A stretch of DNA of 64,000 nucleotides from Sipunculus nudus (lineage: Eukaryota; Annelida; Sipuncula; Golfingiida; Sipunculidae). The notes beneath the pieces are model-generated. The model had not been told where the DNA came from, ran no database searches, and saw only the letters and a program-made list of their open reading frames with translations. Position 1 is the first letter of the stretch; each line of letters starts with the position of its first letter. The translations under genes were made by a program, and so were the position numbers. Of this stretch, positions 11,458-22,139 are shown piece after piece. The DNA lies in contig CM049322.1 of assembly GCA_026874595.1 (NCBI GenBank), forward strand, positions 41,162,840 to 41,226,839, given 5' to 3'.

Positions 11458-12215
11458 ATTGGGCTGGTAAGCCTAACTGGAGTCGTGATACATACAAGCC
11501 AAATCGAGGAATGCATGGAAGCGGTGTTCAGTCATTTCGCTTTCATATCGTGGTAAACAGCCAATAATCTTTACATTAGGTTACGAATGATGAATTAACA
11601 AAAAAGAATACATGTTAACTCACAAACCAAACTCCTTCTCTATGGTAACGAGTCATTTCCTGTATCGCGTACAAGTTGGCTGCGTCCTGCTCTCCGTTCG
11701 AACAATGCTTGTATGGTTATATTCATGCGATCAGAAATTCAACAACATTACCAATATGCTGAGTTAATTAGGATTTTTTTTCGCCCAAGTTAGGTGTTGT
11801 AACGCTAACCATTGGTCTTTTTTATGTAAAGTGACAGCGTACTTGTTTGCCATGAAGCGTAGTTTGCCTTGAAGCATTGTAAGGTATTTGCATCTTCATA
11901 GACCCTAAAAGTGCGTTCTTCGCACGGCTCTCTGTCAGCCAGTACGCTGGTCGTAGACAGTCTAATGTCAGAGCGCCGAAATGGCGCTAGCCTACATGCA
12001 CCCAACGAACACGCACCCAGTAATGTATGTACTTATGAGGCTTACTCTTATTTTTGTAACACAAGTCCCTTATGTGAAGTAATAATCATTCCATTTTAAT
12101 TTAGACCAGTAAGTCTATAAGGATTGCTGTTTTTTTCAACAAGTTTGTTTGTTATGTGTATAGAGTTGTCCTGATGTGGTCTACATGAAGGTACGCCACA
12201 TCAGTTAGAACAGCC
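11458..12215 (+). repeat. Interspersed repeat R1, copy 3 (longest)
   Basis: Runs from GGGCTGGTAAGCC to GTCCTGATGTGGTCT, about 760 bp, and so defines the apparent full extent of R1. It includes all blocks of copies 1 and 2 plus a distal part that matches 130-275 and 2868-2965. There is no shared reading frame, long terminal repeat or terminal inverted repeat, so the class is undetermined. Confidence 0.75.
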
Positions 12216-12237
12216 ATTTGTCATTTGTTCGCTATTT

Positions 12238-12305
12238 AGACCCCCACGTGGCGGAGACTTGCATTCCTTAAATTGCAGATTTTAAGTATATTTTTGTAAT
12301 GACGG
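12238..12305 (+). repeat. R2 3'-end fragment
   Basis: GGAGACTTGCATTCCTTA followed by an A/T-rich stretch matches the 3' ends of R2 copies at 3515-3560 and 9735-9765. Only this end is present, as with 5'-truncated retroposons. Confidence 0.5.
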
Positions 12306-12987
12306 GGGTAGTCAAAATGGTACTATCAATCTTACATAAGAAATGTACGACATTCACCTGCGTAACATATGGGAGCTGCTATAATGTATGTAGCAAAAGT
12401 TTGGGAATGGGATGCTGGCGGAAGTTTATGGGAAACAACTGTCAACCTTGATACACAATCGTAGTTGCCGACAGATGGCGCTAAGATAGCCCCGCCGAAA
12501 AATTATCTAAAATCCGTGTTTCTTTTTTAGGAATAAGGAATATGACCCCCTTAGGACACACTGATCGCCATACCCGACAGTTCAAGACCGAATCCTTTCA
12601 TATCCGAGGCCATAGAGGAGTTCCCTGACAATTCTAATATAAATATTTAGGAATGCCCGGCATAGTAATGGTCCGTTCAATAAAACTGATGGAACTTAAC
12701 GTAGTGTATAAACGTCACAATACCAACGAGACAGGGCGACCGTGAGAGAATGCCCATTTAGATAAAAGAAACGATAGAGGGCTATCCCCGTGGTGTCCGA
12801 CTAAAGTTGATATATACCACAATAATGAGAGTATACCGGAGTGAGACGAATGGCTCCTATAACTGAATGCCCCCCCCCCGAGTTACATCGCAGATCGTCC
12901 CAGATCTACCAAATATTGTAGTTAAAGACCCCTATTTGTTTTTTTTTTACGTTTATTTATTAATTTGACAAACATATCTAACCATTG

Positions 12988-12988
<1 letters not shown>
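12306..12988. other. No gene recognised
   Basis: Ordinary-composition sequence with a poly(C)10 at 12870-12879. No coding or repeat assignment could be supported. Confidence 0.45.
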
Positions 12989-12989
<1 letters not shown>

Positions 12990-13042
<53 letters not shown>

Positions 13043-13049
13043 TATATAT
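12990..13049. repeat. (TA)n microsatellite, left of palindromic element
   Basis: About 58 bp of TA with a single AATA slip. It is paired with a second TA tract at 13297-13343 on the other side of the palindrome. Confidence 0.95.
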
Positions 13050-13115
13050 CTAGAAGGTAGTGTTACCCTCCGATGTAAAGTGCTCTAGGGCCTACAGACT
13101 AAGCCAGAGCGGTAT

Positions 13116-13293
13116 AACTCTGAAGAAAAACAACACTGTTAATTCACAACAGTCTGTTTCACGAGATCATCAGGTGAATGTGGTTAGGATGAAGCTAACG
13201 CCGTTAGCTTCATTCTAACCACATTCACCTGATGATCGGGTCGCATCCCGTGAAACAGACTGCTGTGAATTAACAGTGTTGTTTTTCTTCAGA

Positions 13294-13296
<3 letters not shown>
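13116..13296. mobile_element. Long palindromic (foldback) element between TA tracts
   Basis: The arm 13116-13200 is complementary to 13202-13296 almost throughout. Left-arm landmarks AACTCTGAAGAAAAACAACA, TTCACAACAGTCTGTTTCAC and CATCAGGTGAATGTGGTTAG all recur as reverse complements in the right arm. The centre is at 13201 (CTAACG-C-CGTTAG). The right arm carries about 10 extra bases containing a small CGGG-TCGCAT-CCCG hairpin, deleted from the left arm. Both flanks run into (TA)n. This is the form of a foldback or MITE element that inserted at TA. Confidence 0.85.

Positions 13297-13343
<47 letters not shown>
13297..13343. repeat. (TA)n microsatellite, right of palindromic element
   Basis: Continues directly from the palindrome's right end (TTTTATATAT). 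Confidence 0.95.
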
Positions 13344-13344
<1 letters not shown>

Positions 13345-13394
13345 CATTGTCAGTATCGATGGATGACTCCTTTGTTTTGAGAATGCGGGGGGGG

Positions 13395-13815
13395 GGGGTA
13401 TCCTTGATAGTGTACCTGGAAAACTACTCTGTGTGGAGTATTCGGAGGGTTATCCGTGTTAGTATACCAGGAAAACTAATCTGTGTGGAGAATGCGGAGA
13501 GTATCCATGACAGTGTACCTGGAAAACTATTCTGTGTGGAGAATGCGGAGGGGTATTCTGGATAGTGTACCTGGGAAACTACTCTGTGTGGAGAATGCGG
13601 AGAGTATCCGTGACAGTGTACCTGGAAAACTACTCTGTGTGGAGAATGCGGTGGGGTATCCTTGATAGTGTACCTAGAAAACTACTCTGTGTGGAGAATG
13701 CGGTGGGGTATCCTTGATAGTGTACCTAGAAAAATACTCTGTGTGGAGAATGCGGAGGGTCATCCTTGAAAGTGTACCTGGAAAACTACTCTGTGTGGAG
13801 AATACGAAGAGTAAT
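13395..13815 (+). repeat. Minisatellite, ~52-bp unit, about eight copies
   Basis: The landmark TGTACCTGGAAAACTACTC recurs at 13411, 13463, 13514, 13566, 13617, 13669, 13721 and 13773, a strict 51-52-bp period. Each unit also has CTGTGTGGAGAATGCGG. The array begins next to a poly(G)12 tract at 13387-13398. Frames through it (period not divisible by 3) are artefacts. Confidence 0.95.
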
Positions 13816-13819
13816 CCTT

Positions 13820-14575
13820 GTTTTATCCCTGAAGGTTAATACTATCCTTTAGGTGCGGAAGGCCGCTGGGTCTTAGCTGTGTCATCGAACCATCGGACAT
13901 ACTTTTATACACGAACAATCTAAGTGTGAACGGTAGGCCTAGTAATGATATATTTAGAGACTCCATTGTACATTATATACTGGACCACTGCGGCCTTTCA
14001 GACGTGTATAGAGCCCTTGCATATCTATACGTCTGGTCTTTAGATATACTATAACAGTAATCGGGCCCTAATTGCCCCAGCTTGCACAAATCGCCTTGGT
14101 TACGGCTTACACTGTATGGTCAAGTGATTTTTTGATTGATCGACTCTTTGAATATGGATGCATGGGCGAATGGTAAATTCATAAATACAATATCACATTA
14201 TATGTATATAGTCCATTCGATAGTATAGAAATTCGGTGCGTTTTGGCACATTTCTCGTTTGGGCATGTAAAGAATTCTATGAAATTGGTACTTGACACAA
14301 GGGGGGGGGAGGGTAATAATTAGCCCTAATGGCCATGGCCTCTTCCTGACCGTCGAATCAGCATATTTTATCATTTATCAAACTGCTTCTTTATTTCTAA
14401 TTATATTTCATCAGGGCATGCCCTTATATTATGAAATTTTTGTTATTATGATTGTGATTATGATTAGGTTATGATTATGATGATGATTATTATTATTACT
14501 ATTATTATCATTTATTTTAACAGTTAAATTGATGGAGGTTGGGGCGGATGACTGCAAATTTTTGGTGAACAGGCA

Positions 14576-14578
<3 letters not shown>
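13820..14578. other. No gene recognised
   Basis: No coding similarity. An imperfect ATT/ATG-rich tract lies at 14440-14520. Confidence 0.45.
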
Positions 14579-14579
<1 letters not shown>

Positions 14580-14639
<60 letters not shown>

Positions 14640-14673
14640 TTATGTGTGTGTGTGTCTGTGTCTGTGTGTGTCT
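14580..14673. repeat. (TA)n-(TG)n compound microsatellite
   Basis: TA repeats at 14582-14623 grade into TG/TCTG repeats up to 14673. Confidence 0.95.
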
Positions 14674-14679
14674 CCAAGA

Positions 14680-15230
14680 ATAGGGTTATATGCTCCAGCT
14701 GAAGTGATATAAAGGGTATTTTAAGCCACGTAGGTTACAAACTTCATAAGTAGACTAATGTGGTTTACTGCATGTATTATCGCTCTCTCATATATAGCTG
14801 TTTCATCAATGTAATAGATATTTATAATTGTTGTCAGTCATAATCATAGTTTTACCATAAGTATACGGGCAGGCCCGTTATCAGACACTGAAAGTATTCG
14901 GTTCCTAGTGACACACGCGATGGAACAAGATTTTATCTGATGTGTGTCTAACGATCCCCCGTGCATTAAAAACAACCATTATGTAAATACATTCACCTAC
15001 TTAACGTATCTTTTTTGTTCCTTGTCTAGATACTTTCCGGGAGCGTTTGGGCGAACATCTTCAGAAACAACGCCTCAAATCTGTTTATTAACATCACTTG
15101 TATCCATTGCATTCATAGTTATCATTCCATCATAGTTTTGTGATAATACATTATCAACACTGATGTCAACATCCCGTGCAAGCACGGAGGAAGGTTCTCA
15201 CGCAACGGTCATACCCTGCAGTCGTCTAGA
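14680..15230. other. No gene recognised
   Basis: No coding or clear repeat feature. A (TTTA)n tract lies further right at 15449-15477, inside the next element. Confidence 0.4.
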
Positions 15231-15234
15231 CATT

Positions 15235-15610
15235 ATTTCATGTAACCGCTGCCTGGTATGGCAAAGTTCTCTGGGCAGGAACACCAGGGTGTGCGCAGAG
15301 CACAGAATTGTAATCGGCCCAATGAAAGCGTGGAATCGCTTTGTGTATCTACCCCAAGTTTATACACATGCGACACCAACTATCTTTGGTTTGATTACAC
15401 TGGGACACAAGCTCTGGTTGGTCTGATTCTTGGCCCTCTGCCAGAAATATATTTATTTATTTATTTATTTATTTATTCAACATAGTTATGGTATTAGCAG
15501 ACCAACGAGAGCGGGTGTCGCATGTTTAAAATTATGGCTGGATGCAAAATTCAATGCCACGCTATCAGTCAGTGGTCACTGCTCACCGCTGTGTGAGGAG
15601 CGTCTTGCAA
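15235..15610. mobile_element. Degenerate MITE, same family as 38935-39283
   Basis: Blocks shared with the better-preserved copy at 38935-39283 are GTAACCGCTGC (15241), TATGGCAAAGTTCTCTGGG, GAACACCAGGGTGTGCGCAG, GACCAACGAGAGCGG, TGTCGCATGTTTAAAA and CTGGATGCAAAAT. This copy also carries a (TTTA)n tract at 15449-15477. Its right terminal repeat is eroded. Confidence 0.65.
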
Positions 15611-15734
15611 ACTCCAGCGCAGTGTTAAGGTATACTGTGCAAATGAATAAACCCTGCTTTCAGTGACGGATTTAAACATGTTTGACCTGACATTGTGTAG
15701 AAATTATAACCTGGTCCAGGATGCACTCTGAGTT

Positions 15735-15990
15735 GATGTAAAATATTCTTTATTTTAACTATACAGGAGAGGGTATACCAAGCCCCTCTTCAGGGCTTGG
15801 CCCCCAGTTTTTAACTGACTCTGCCCCCACAATATATCTTCATTCAAGATCCATAAAACCATTTGTAAACCAATCAGAGATTTCCCTGACGTGTCACAAC
15901 AGATGCAATTAATGAAAGGTGTGCACATGGAGCTGAATGAAAGTGCAATTAGACTGAATAGAGTTGCCATGTAATCAAGGCGAAGCAATT
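15735..15990 (-). other. Candidate 3' end of a minus-strand transcript or retroelement
   Basis: On the minus strand a 77-codon frame (15988-15755) ends just before an AATAAA signal (TTTATT at about 15749-15754 on +). It contains a perfect 8-bp stem with 7-nt loop at 15778-15800 (CCAAGCCC / GGGCTTGG). The frame resembles no protein I know, and the hairpin next to AATAAA could belong to a long-terminal-repeat R region or a genuine gene 3' end. I cannot decide which. Confidence 0.3.
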
Positions 15991-15994
15991 ACAG

Positions 15995-16888
15995 TCATTA
16001 TGTAAATACCTGGCAACTCAGCTATGACATTTGAATACACAAAGTCCCAATTAACTTAAACACCTGCAACTTACATAATATATAACCATGATAAAATACA
16101 GAGAGTAAGAATTGTAGTAATAAACTGGCCCTTAATACATTACAATTGGATCCAGAGTCCCATATACTTGCTGGGTCAGTAAGTGTGACAAAAATATGTG
16201 ACTCGTGATCCCTTGCCGCTCATTTATTATGTCAGCATGCCATGAAGAGTTGATTCCTCAGTTCATCCAGTTAATAATTTTGTATGATTTGGAAATGACC
16301 GAAACAAATGTCACTGCAGTATCACCTTGCATTTACATCTTCAGTCATTCTGGAAACGGTTGTACCACGTAAACTTTCATAAGAAACACATGCGCAAGTT
16401 TCTGTTTATATCTACAATACCACGTTACCTATATTAAACCGCAAAATAGATTCATAGGTTTATCAATATATAAAATAGGTTTTACGGACAAATACCTTCT
16501 ATTGGTTATATTTGGAATGGATGTTGTCGATGTTTACTCTTCATTTGTTCAATTCACTTAATTTTTTGGAATTTACACTTCTCAGGTGCAACAGCCCGAT
16601 TTCGGCGTAAAAGCTTTTAGTGTGTATGAAAGCTGACAGGTTATTTATCCTTGGTATTCATAGATAGACCTTCTGTGTGAGGAAAGTACCGGTGTGTTCT
16701 TGGTGTAAATTACTGACCCGCACTGAATGTCGGGTCATCCGCCGTTGTCTGATCGATAGGGCGATAACGGTGACAAACTGTCCGGCCTCTTTTCATTGAT
16801 CAAATATTGTTTTCCGTTTCTTTTGTAATGCTTGCAGGTGTGCTTGAAAGGTCAATAATATACATGCTTCAGTGCAAATAGTGCATTT
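15995..16888. other. No gene recognised
   Basis: Ordinary sequence without open frames or repeats that I can support. Confidence 0.4.
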
Positions 16889-16889
16889 A

Positions 16890-17055
16890 GTGCATTTCAA
16901 CATGCCCGTGATGTACATCTCAACATGCCCGTGATGTACATTTCAACATGTCCGTCATGTCCCTTTCAGCATGCCCATGATTTAAATTTCAGCATGCTCG
17001 TGATGTACATTGTGACATGTCCGTGATGTGCATTACAACATGCCCGTGATGTCCA
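16890..17055 (+). repeat. Minisatellite, ~23-bp unit, about seven copies
   Basis: The unit is CATTTCAACATG followed by CCCGTGATGTA, repeated with increasing divergence (CATGTCCGTCATG, CATGCTCGTGATG and so on). It is bounded on the right by unrelated sequence and the (TA)n-(GT)n tract at 17102. Confidence 0.9.
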
Positions 17056-17097
17056 GTCACGGATTTTAGTGGTCAGTGACTGCTACATAGAGGAACC

Positions 17098-17101
<4 letters not shown>

Positions 17102-17166
<65 letters not shown>
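17102..17166. repeat. (TA)n-(GT)n compound microsatellite
   Basis: TA at 17102-17140, GT at 17141-17166. Confidence 0.95.
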
Positions 17167-17910
17167 CGAGGGAAGAATCTTCCCGTGAAGAACGGGAAAA
17201 GAGAGAAATTGCATTTATCCCGGGAGGAAAAGGAATCATTTATACTATCAATTGATTCTCATTTTTCCCATATTAATTGAGAATTCTTGTTTTTCCATTG
17301 ATGAAAAGAAATGTTCATTTTTCCAAGCTTCTGATTCTCTGATAACTTCATTCCCAGAACCTGCCCTAGCTATTATTACAATAATAATAAAACAAAAAAA
17401 AATGAAGGAACTTGTTATATATATATATATATACATGTAACTTTGAATTGTAAGCTTCATTTTCATTCACATAATTCTATTTTAAGCGGGTGTATATTTA
17501 TTTTTTTTAACTACTTAAACAGTTCAGAATGAATGTAAAAGAAAGGTATAAAAAAATTCTTCTTTTTTAAACAGATAAACATTAACAATGAAAAAAAATA
17601 AAAGAGGCATAACTTGCCATAAACGAGTCCTTTCACCCTTGATAAATAAGAATTCTCGTTTATCTCACGTTTGTATATTAAAACTTAACTCAAGTCTCTC
17701 TCGGGAAAAATGAGAATTCCCAATCTTCCCAGGCGAGAGTGGAATTCTTACTTTTTCCCCGGGGAGAATGAGAATTCTCATTTTTCCCGGGGAAAAAAAG
17801 AATCATTTCATACAATCTTTTGATTCTAATTTTTTACCAGGAAGAATGAGAATTCCCATTTATTCCGGGAATATTCTGGATCTTCCTTGATTCTCATTCT
17901 TCCCTCTCTG
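17167..17910. repeat. Cluster of GAATTC-centred palindromes and quasi-repeats
   Basis: Motifs of the form GGGAANATGAGAATTCTCAT occur repeatedly in both orientations (around 17258-17290, 17700-17760, 17765-17795 and 17840-17900). The best is a near-perfect palindrome at about 17760-17800 centred on GAGAATTCTC. A ~50-bp block with GGAATCATTT followed by TTGATTCTCATTTTT at 17230-17270 recurs as a direct copy near 17805-17850. The cluster is bounded by TA tracts on both sides. It is non-coding. Confidence 0.7.
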
Positions 17911-17924
17911 TCTCTTTTTCTCTG

Positions 17925-17937
17925 TATATGTATATAT

Positions 17938-18005
<68 letters not shown>
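17925..18005. repeat. (TA)n microsatellite
   Basis: About 80 bp of TA with one AATA slip. It mirrors the TA tract at 17102 on the other side of the palindrome cluster. Confidence 0.95.
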
Positions 18006-18008
<3 letters not shown>

Positions 18009-18009
18009 G

Positions 18010-18539
18010 GGTTACTTTCTTGTTGACTCTGTTTTCTCACGGTCACCTGTGTGACTCTAAATATATTCAATATAATGTCCCAGAAAATGGCACAATTTGC
18101 ACAACCATTATTATTTATAAAGATGGCAAAGTTGCACGAAGTAGTGGTTACCTGAAGACGGCCTACAGGCTCTTTTCTTACCTTGTATACCTTATACAGG
18201 TGGTTATTGGTATTACCGTATACCCGTATAGCTCATCATGCTGGTAACTGTGTAGTGTCGGGAACTTCATGACAGTATGGGCAGAATAAAGGGCCACTGA
18301 ATAGATAATATGCATGCAAACTGTCATGGTGTTTTGTTACATTTATGTTGCAACGGTTATATACCTGTGTATATAAGAATAAATACCAGTCACCCGCTTG
18401 GTAGTCACTTTAACAAGGCAGCCTTTACCTAGATTTTGCAGTAAGAACAGTGTGTATGTACCACGTTTGTAGTAATTAATTAATATATATATATATATAA
18501 ATATATATTTATATATATATGTATAGACAGACAGAGAGT

Positions 18540-18572
<33 letters not shown>

Positions 18573-18672
18573 GTACAGCCATGTTGGTTCATTGTATATA
18601 GAACTGGAATATAATTTCCATCTTTAGTGAACCGACTTTTCTGTGTATTCATATTCCATTTACATACATATA
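18010..18672. other. No gene; TA and GA microsatellites
   Basis: A TA-rich tract at 18480-18521 is followed by a (GA)n tract at 18533-18572. No supported coding sequence. Confidence 0.5.
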
Positions 18673-20713
18673 TATTGGTGGGAATTTAAAAAAAAATCAT
18701 AATCGATGATTAAAAAATAAAATCGACCGATGCTCGATTATTAATCGATTATTTAATGTACTTTCTATATACTAGTACCTAAAATATTGACCCTTGCAGT
18801 AAAATCAGTCTGACGTCGGTATTCATTATGAAACCATCCATCCTTGCAAGGTCGATTTGTCGTCGGACGATTGTTGGCTGCACACGGTTCCTTGTTGATG
18901 CTGTTTGCTACTTTGTTCGTATAGCTAAGACAGAGTAAGATTCTTCTTATGTGCACACATAATCGTTTTAATCTATTATGCAAAAATGTAATCGATTTCA
19001 TTTTGAAAAAAAACGACCAGTCATCTATAACACTTATAAAAGGAATTCAGTTCACGTTTGTTCGCAGTGTTCTCAAAAACCGCGTTGTATACAATATTGA
19101 GCCATACATAATTTTAAAGGTTATTATCCCCGCAGTGACATAGGCGATATGAGAATAAATAATTTTTAATGTACATATAATTTTGAGTGATTTTTCCGTT
19201 TTTTCACCAAGCACAGCCGAACTGTCTTCGGCAATCACCGGAATGCGTGCATCGTGGTCACTTAACCTCTAACACTAAGGACTATTGTTCATATGAATAA
19301 CGCTTGCTTTCAACGAGGGATTTGACCCACGTGCGTGGTCAGTAAAAGAGAAGAACACCTGTTTCTCGCTTTATGAAATGGAGAGTTCAAGCCAGGAGGA
19401 TTAATGACAAAACCTGATTCAAGGTCCCAATTCCAGGAACAGGGCTGGGGTGTGGTGGCGGGGGTTTCAGGACCCAAAAGTTTCTGTTACAATGAAAAAA
19501 AAGGTTGCGGCGGTTGAAAATGGATTGTAATGATTTGTGGTGACATCTAGTGACTCTAGCAGTATTAACATGTAAACCGGTAAATTATTTCGTGTTGTGC
19601 TGATGGCGACATCTACCGGCAGTGTAGTGGTAGGACTGTATTCATCGAAACTGGTCGAGCAGGGTTAACAGCGGCTTAAATGTTACATGTTCTTTTGTTT
19701 ATTGTTATAGCTAGTGCGCATGCGCGTAGTTAATGTCCCAAGTTTTCGTGGACATGTTAGTCTGTTGGTTTTCTAGCCGGGGCGAATAAAACATCTATAA
19801 ACCGATGCTGGAGTTCATTATCAGTTGGAATAAGAACACCACTACATCACTAAGGCCCTCTGCATGCAGTCCCTTTGGGTCCGCTTCTGCTACTTACGAG
19901 GTATGCATATTTCTGTTTCTTTCTTCAGGAACAGTTTCCTTGCAACGTACATTTAATTAATCTTTTATGTGTTCCTCACATCAACCTAATCTTTATACGT
20001 CCAATGATAGAATCCAGTCAAATATCATTGAAAACCTGAATGCCCCTGCGTCTCATTCCGGTTCGCAATGTAAACACCATCGCTGTCCAGGTCTTCAAGG
20101 TAAACATACCGGGCTATAAATTTCTTGCCACGAGGAGAGCCCCACAAAATAAATGTTAAAAATATTGGAGTGACTGCAGGATCTTTCACGCATTGTCTAC
20201 ACCAGGTAATGATTTGTACAGATGGGCGGTATGATGTTTAGAAGTAAGAGGCAGATAAAAATAAGCGGCAAAATTAAGATCAAGCAGTGGGACATAGAAA
20301 CGTTTTTTGTTCACAGAAGTGTTGTGCCTCATAGAGGTTCGTGAGTTATTCTGCAGTCGTGCCAAAATGTTTATACATATCTTATGGAGACAGTTTCCCA
20401 TTGGAAACCTATATTTTCTGTTAACTTTTAGAATAAAAAAATGAGCCAACGTTTCACATCTCAGTTTATAAATCATCCCAACCACGGTAATAAGCCCGGT
20501 ATACCGGGTCTATCAGCTAGTCGATATATAAACGCATTTATCTCCCCTAGCAATACAGCCCCTTGTATCTATATTAAGACCTTTATATATTTGTAGACTA
20601 TTAGATTTCAAGGTAATATAGAAATTACATTAAACAATCGATTAATAATCAATCATCATTCGTTTTTATTTTTCAATCATCGATTTTGAGGTTAAAACGA
20701 ATTCCTACCACTA
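18673..20713. mobile_element. ~2.0-kb DNA element with ~75-bp terminal inverted repeats
   Basis: The left end reads TATTGGTGGGAATT and continues with ATCGATGATTAAAAAATAAA, then ATTATTAATCGATTA. The right end (20630-20713), reverse-complemented, begins TAGTGGTAGGAATT and carries ATCGATGATTGAAAAATAAA and ATTATTAATCGATTG in the same order. These are terminal inverted repeats of about 75 bp. The terminal sequence style recalls hAT elements, but an 8-bp target duplication is not visible and none of the internal frames (for example 19001-18765 and 20485-20186 on -) looks like a transposase. It is best read as a non-autonomous or gutted element carrying ~1.9 kb of internal DNA. Confidence 0.7.
19681..19849 (+). 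other. Possible solo LTR or retained promoter sequence
   Basis: The segment starts TGTTACATG, has a GCGCATGCGC palindrome near 19717 (NRF1-like), then an AATAAA signal at about 19785, and ends near ACCACTACATCA. That order (TG, promoter motif, polyadenylation signal, CA) fits a short LTR nested in the 2-kb element. No matching 5-bp target duplication was found, so confidence is low. Confidence 0.25.
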
Positions 20714-20936
20714 GCCTGTCCTACACCTAAAAAAAAAAGAAATCCAATCAGTTAACATTAACAGTTTATCTGCTTATATGATACCATGGGCGTAAATCAT
20801 ACGCCATACACATTAAGTAGTGATTGACTTAATTATGTGTTTAATATAATCTCAAAGAAAGATGACTTTACTCATGCCGGTACAACTGAGCTTTTAGTAA
20901 CCAAAATCCTGTGAAACATGAACTTCAGGTATATTC
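20714..20936. other. No feature recognised
   Basis: Short spacer between the 2-kb element and direct repeat R7. Confidence 0.4.
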
Positions 20937-20937
20937 A

Positions 20938-21140
20938 ACAATTCTTTAATTCAACAATTTAAAAAAAAAACACGTTCGGTTATCCCTCCTTATGAAATGT
21001 TCTTTAACCAAATTATATGTTTATGTAATATTATAAGTGCATGTTTATGCGAATATAAAATAAAGGGGGGGGGGGGGGGGGGGGCTAGATAGAACAGAGT
21101 TTATAACACGTGTCCGGTACAGTGTGGGACTGGTGATTGG
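20938..21140 (+). repeat. Direct repeat R7, left copy
   Basis: Matches 23036-23255 in the same orientation. Shared blocks are TTCAACAATTC, CGTTCGGTTAT followed by CCTCCTT, AAATGTTC, ATGCGAATATAAAAT, a long poly(G) run (20 G at 21065-21084), TAGAT followed by GAACAGA, and GTCCGGT followed by GTGTGGGACTG. The pair brackets a decayed LINE. Confidence 0.8.
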
Positions 21141-21144
21141 TGAT

Positions 21145-22138
21145 CTTTATACCTCCAGTACTCGAGAGTTACAATCAAAAGTATATTAATGATGGCTCAA
21201 AAGGCCATATATAATGAAAATATACAAAGAACAGAAAATATCTTTTCGCCACCTGGCCACTTACACAAAAGTGTATCCTCACGACATTGGTATACATGAA
21301 CATTAAAAAAAGTTTACCATTTAATCATATGTACCCCATTCCGACTCCACTGCATATCCGAGAGACACACAAACACACACATATCACACACATATACATA
21401 AGATAGATTATCATATAGATCTATATACCTGAGAATACTACCACTGATCAGCCATGTGTGTCTGCAAATATCAATACCTATTCTACAGTTTAAATTTGAT
21501 ACTACCCGTATCTTCCATACTAATCAGTAACTACCATCTCTGTACCAGATAATTTTATTCACTCGGCTATAATTTCATAATAACTCGATTTACACTACAA
21601 AAGAATGATGCCACTTAATGTAAAATAGGATATCTTCATCTGCTGGTTGTAAAATATCAGCATTTTCGAAAAGATATGATAGGAATGTTAAATTGTCATT
21701 AGTATGCAGAAACACCTCCACCTCTAATAAGTGACCATAGGTTTTATTTCTCGTCTCGAGTACTATCGCAAGAGATTGAAACATGCTCTGCTTTTCCAAA
21801 AGTATTACTACAGAAGTGACATAGATACGCTTGTGTTACAGCACAGATTTTATCAACATATGCTAACAAATGTATTAACAAAGTGATCTGATACAAAGAT
21901 AGTTCGATACATATCGCTGATTGCCACAGTGGCGATGTTTAATCGTTGATCATACATTCTATATTTACGGTTAATTATCGCTTAAGTAATTAAAGCTGAC
22001 CATGAAGTTTTTGCTGGAATTGCTTCATTGTACAATGCAGTATGGATATATCCCGACAACTCATATTTTGTTAAATACTACACATATCAGCGACACTACC
22101 TTTACTATCTACCCTCTGTATATAACTAGCTTATCTGT
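21145..22138. other. No assignable gene; possibly degenerate LINE 3' region
   Basis: Lies downstream (on -) of the reverse-transcriptase remnants and may be the element's eroded 3' part. A 69-codon minus frame (21799-21590) shows no motif I can name. Confidence 0.3.
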
Positions 22139-22139
22139 T

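Noticed and set aside
13347-13665. Overlapping frames with GKLxCVENAE repeats
   Set aside because: Frames through the 52-bp minisatellite; the unit is not a multiple of three, so no frame is maintained.
17167-17910. Heat-shock-element array
   Set aside because: Most GAA/TTC pairs are adjacent (GAATTC) rather than spaced by two bases, so they do not match the nGAAnnTTCn pattern.
21590-21799. Minus 69-codon frame as an extra LINE domain
   Set aside because: Lies in the right direction and distance but shows no motif I can defend.
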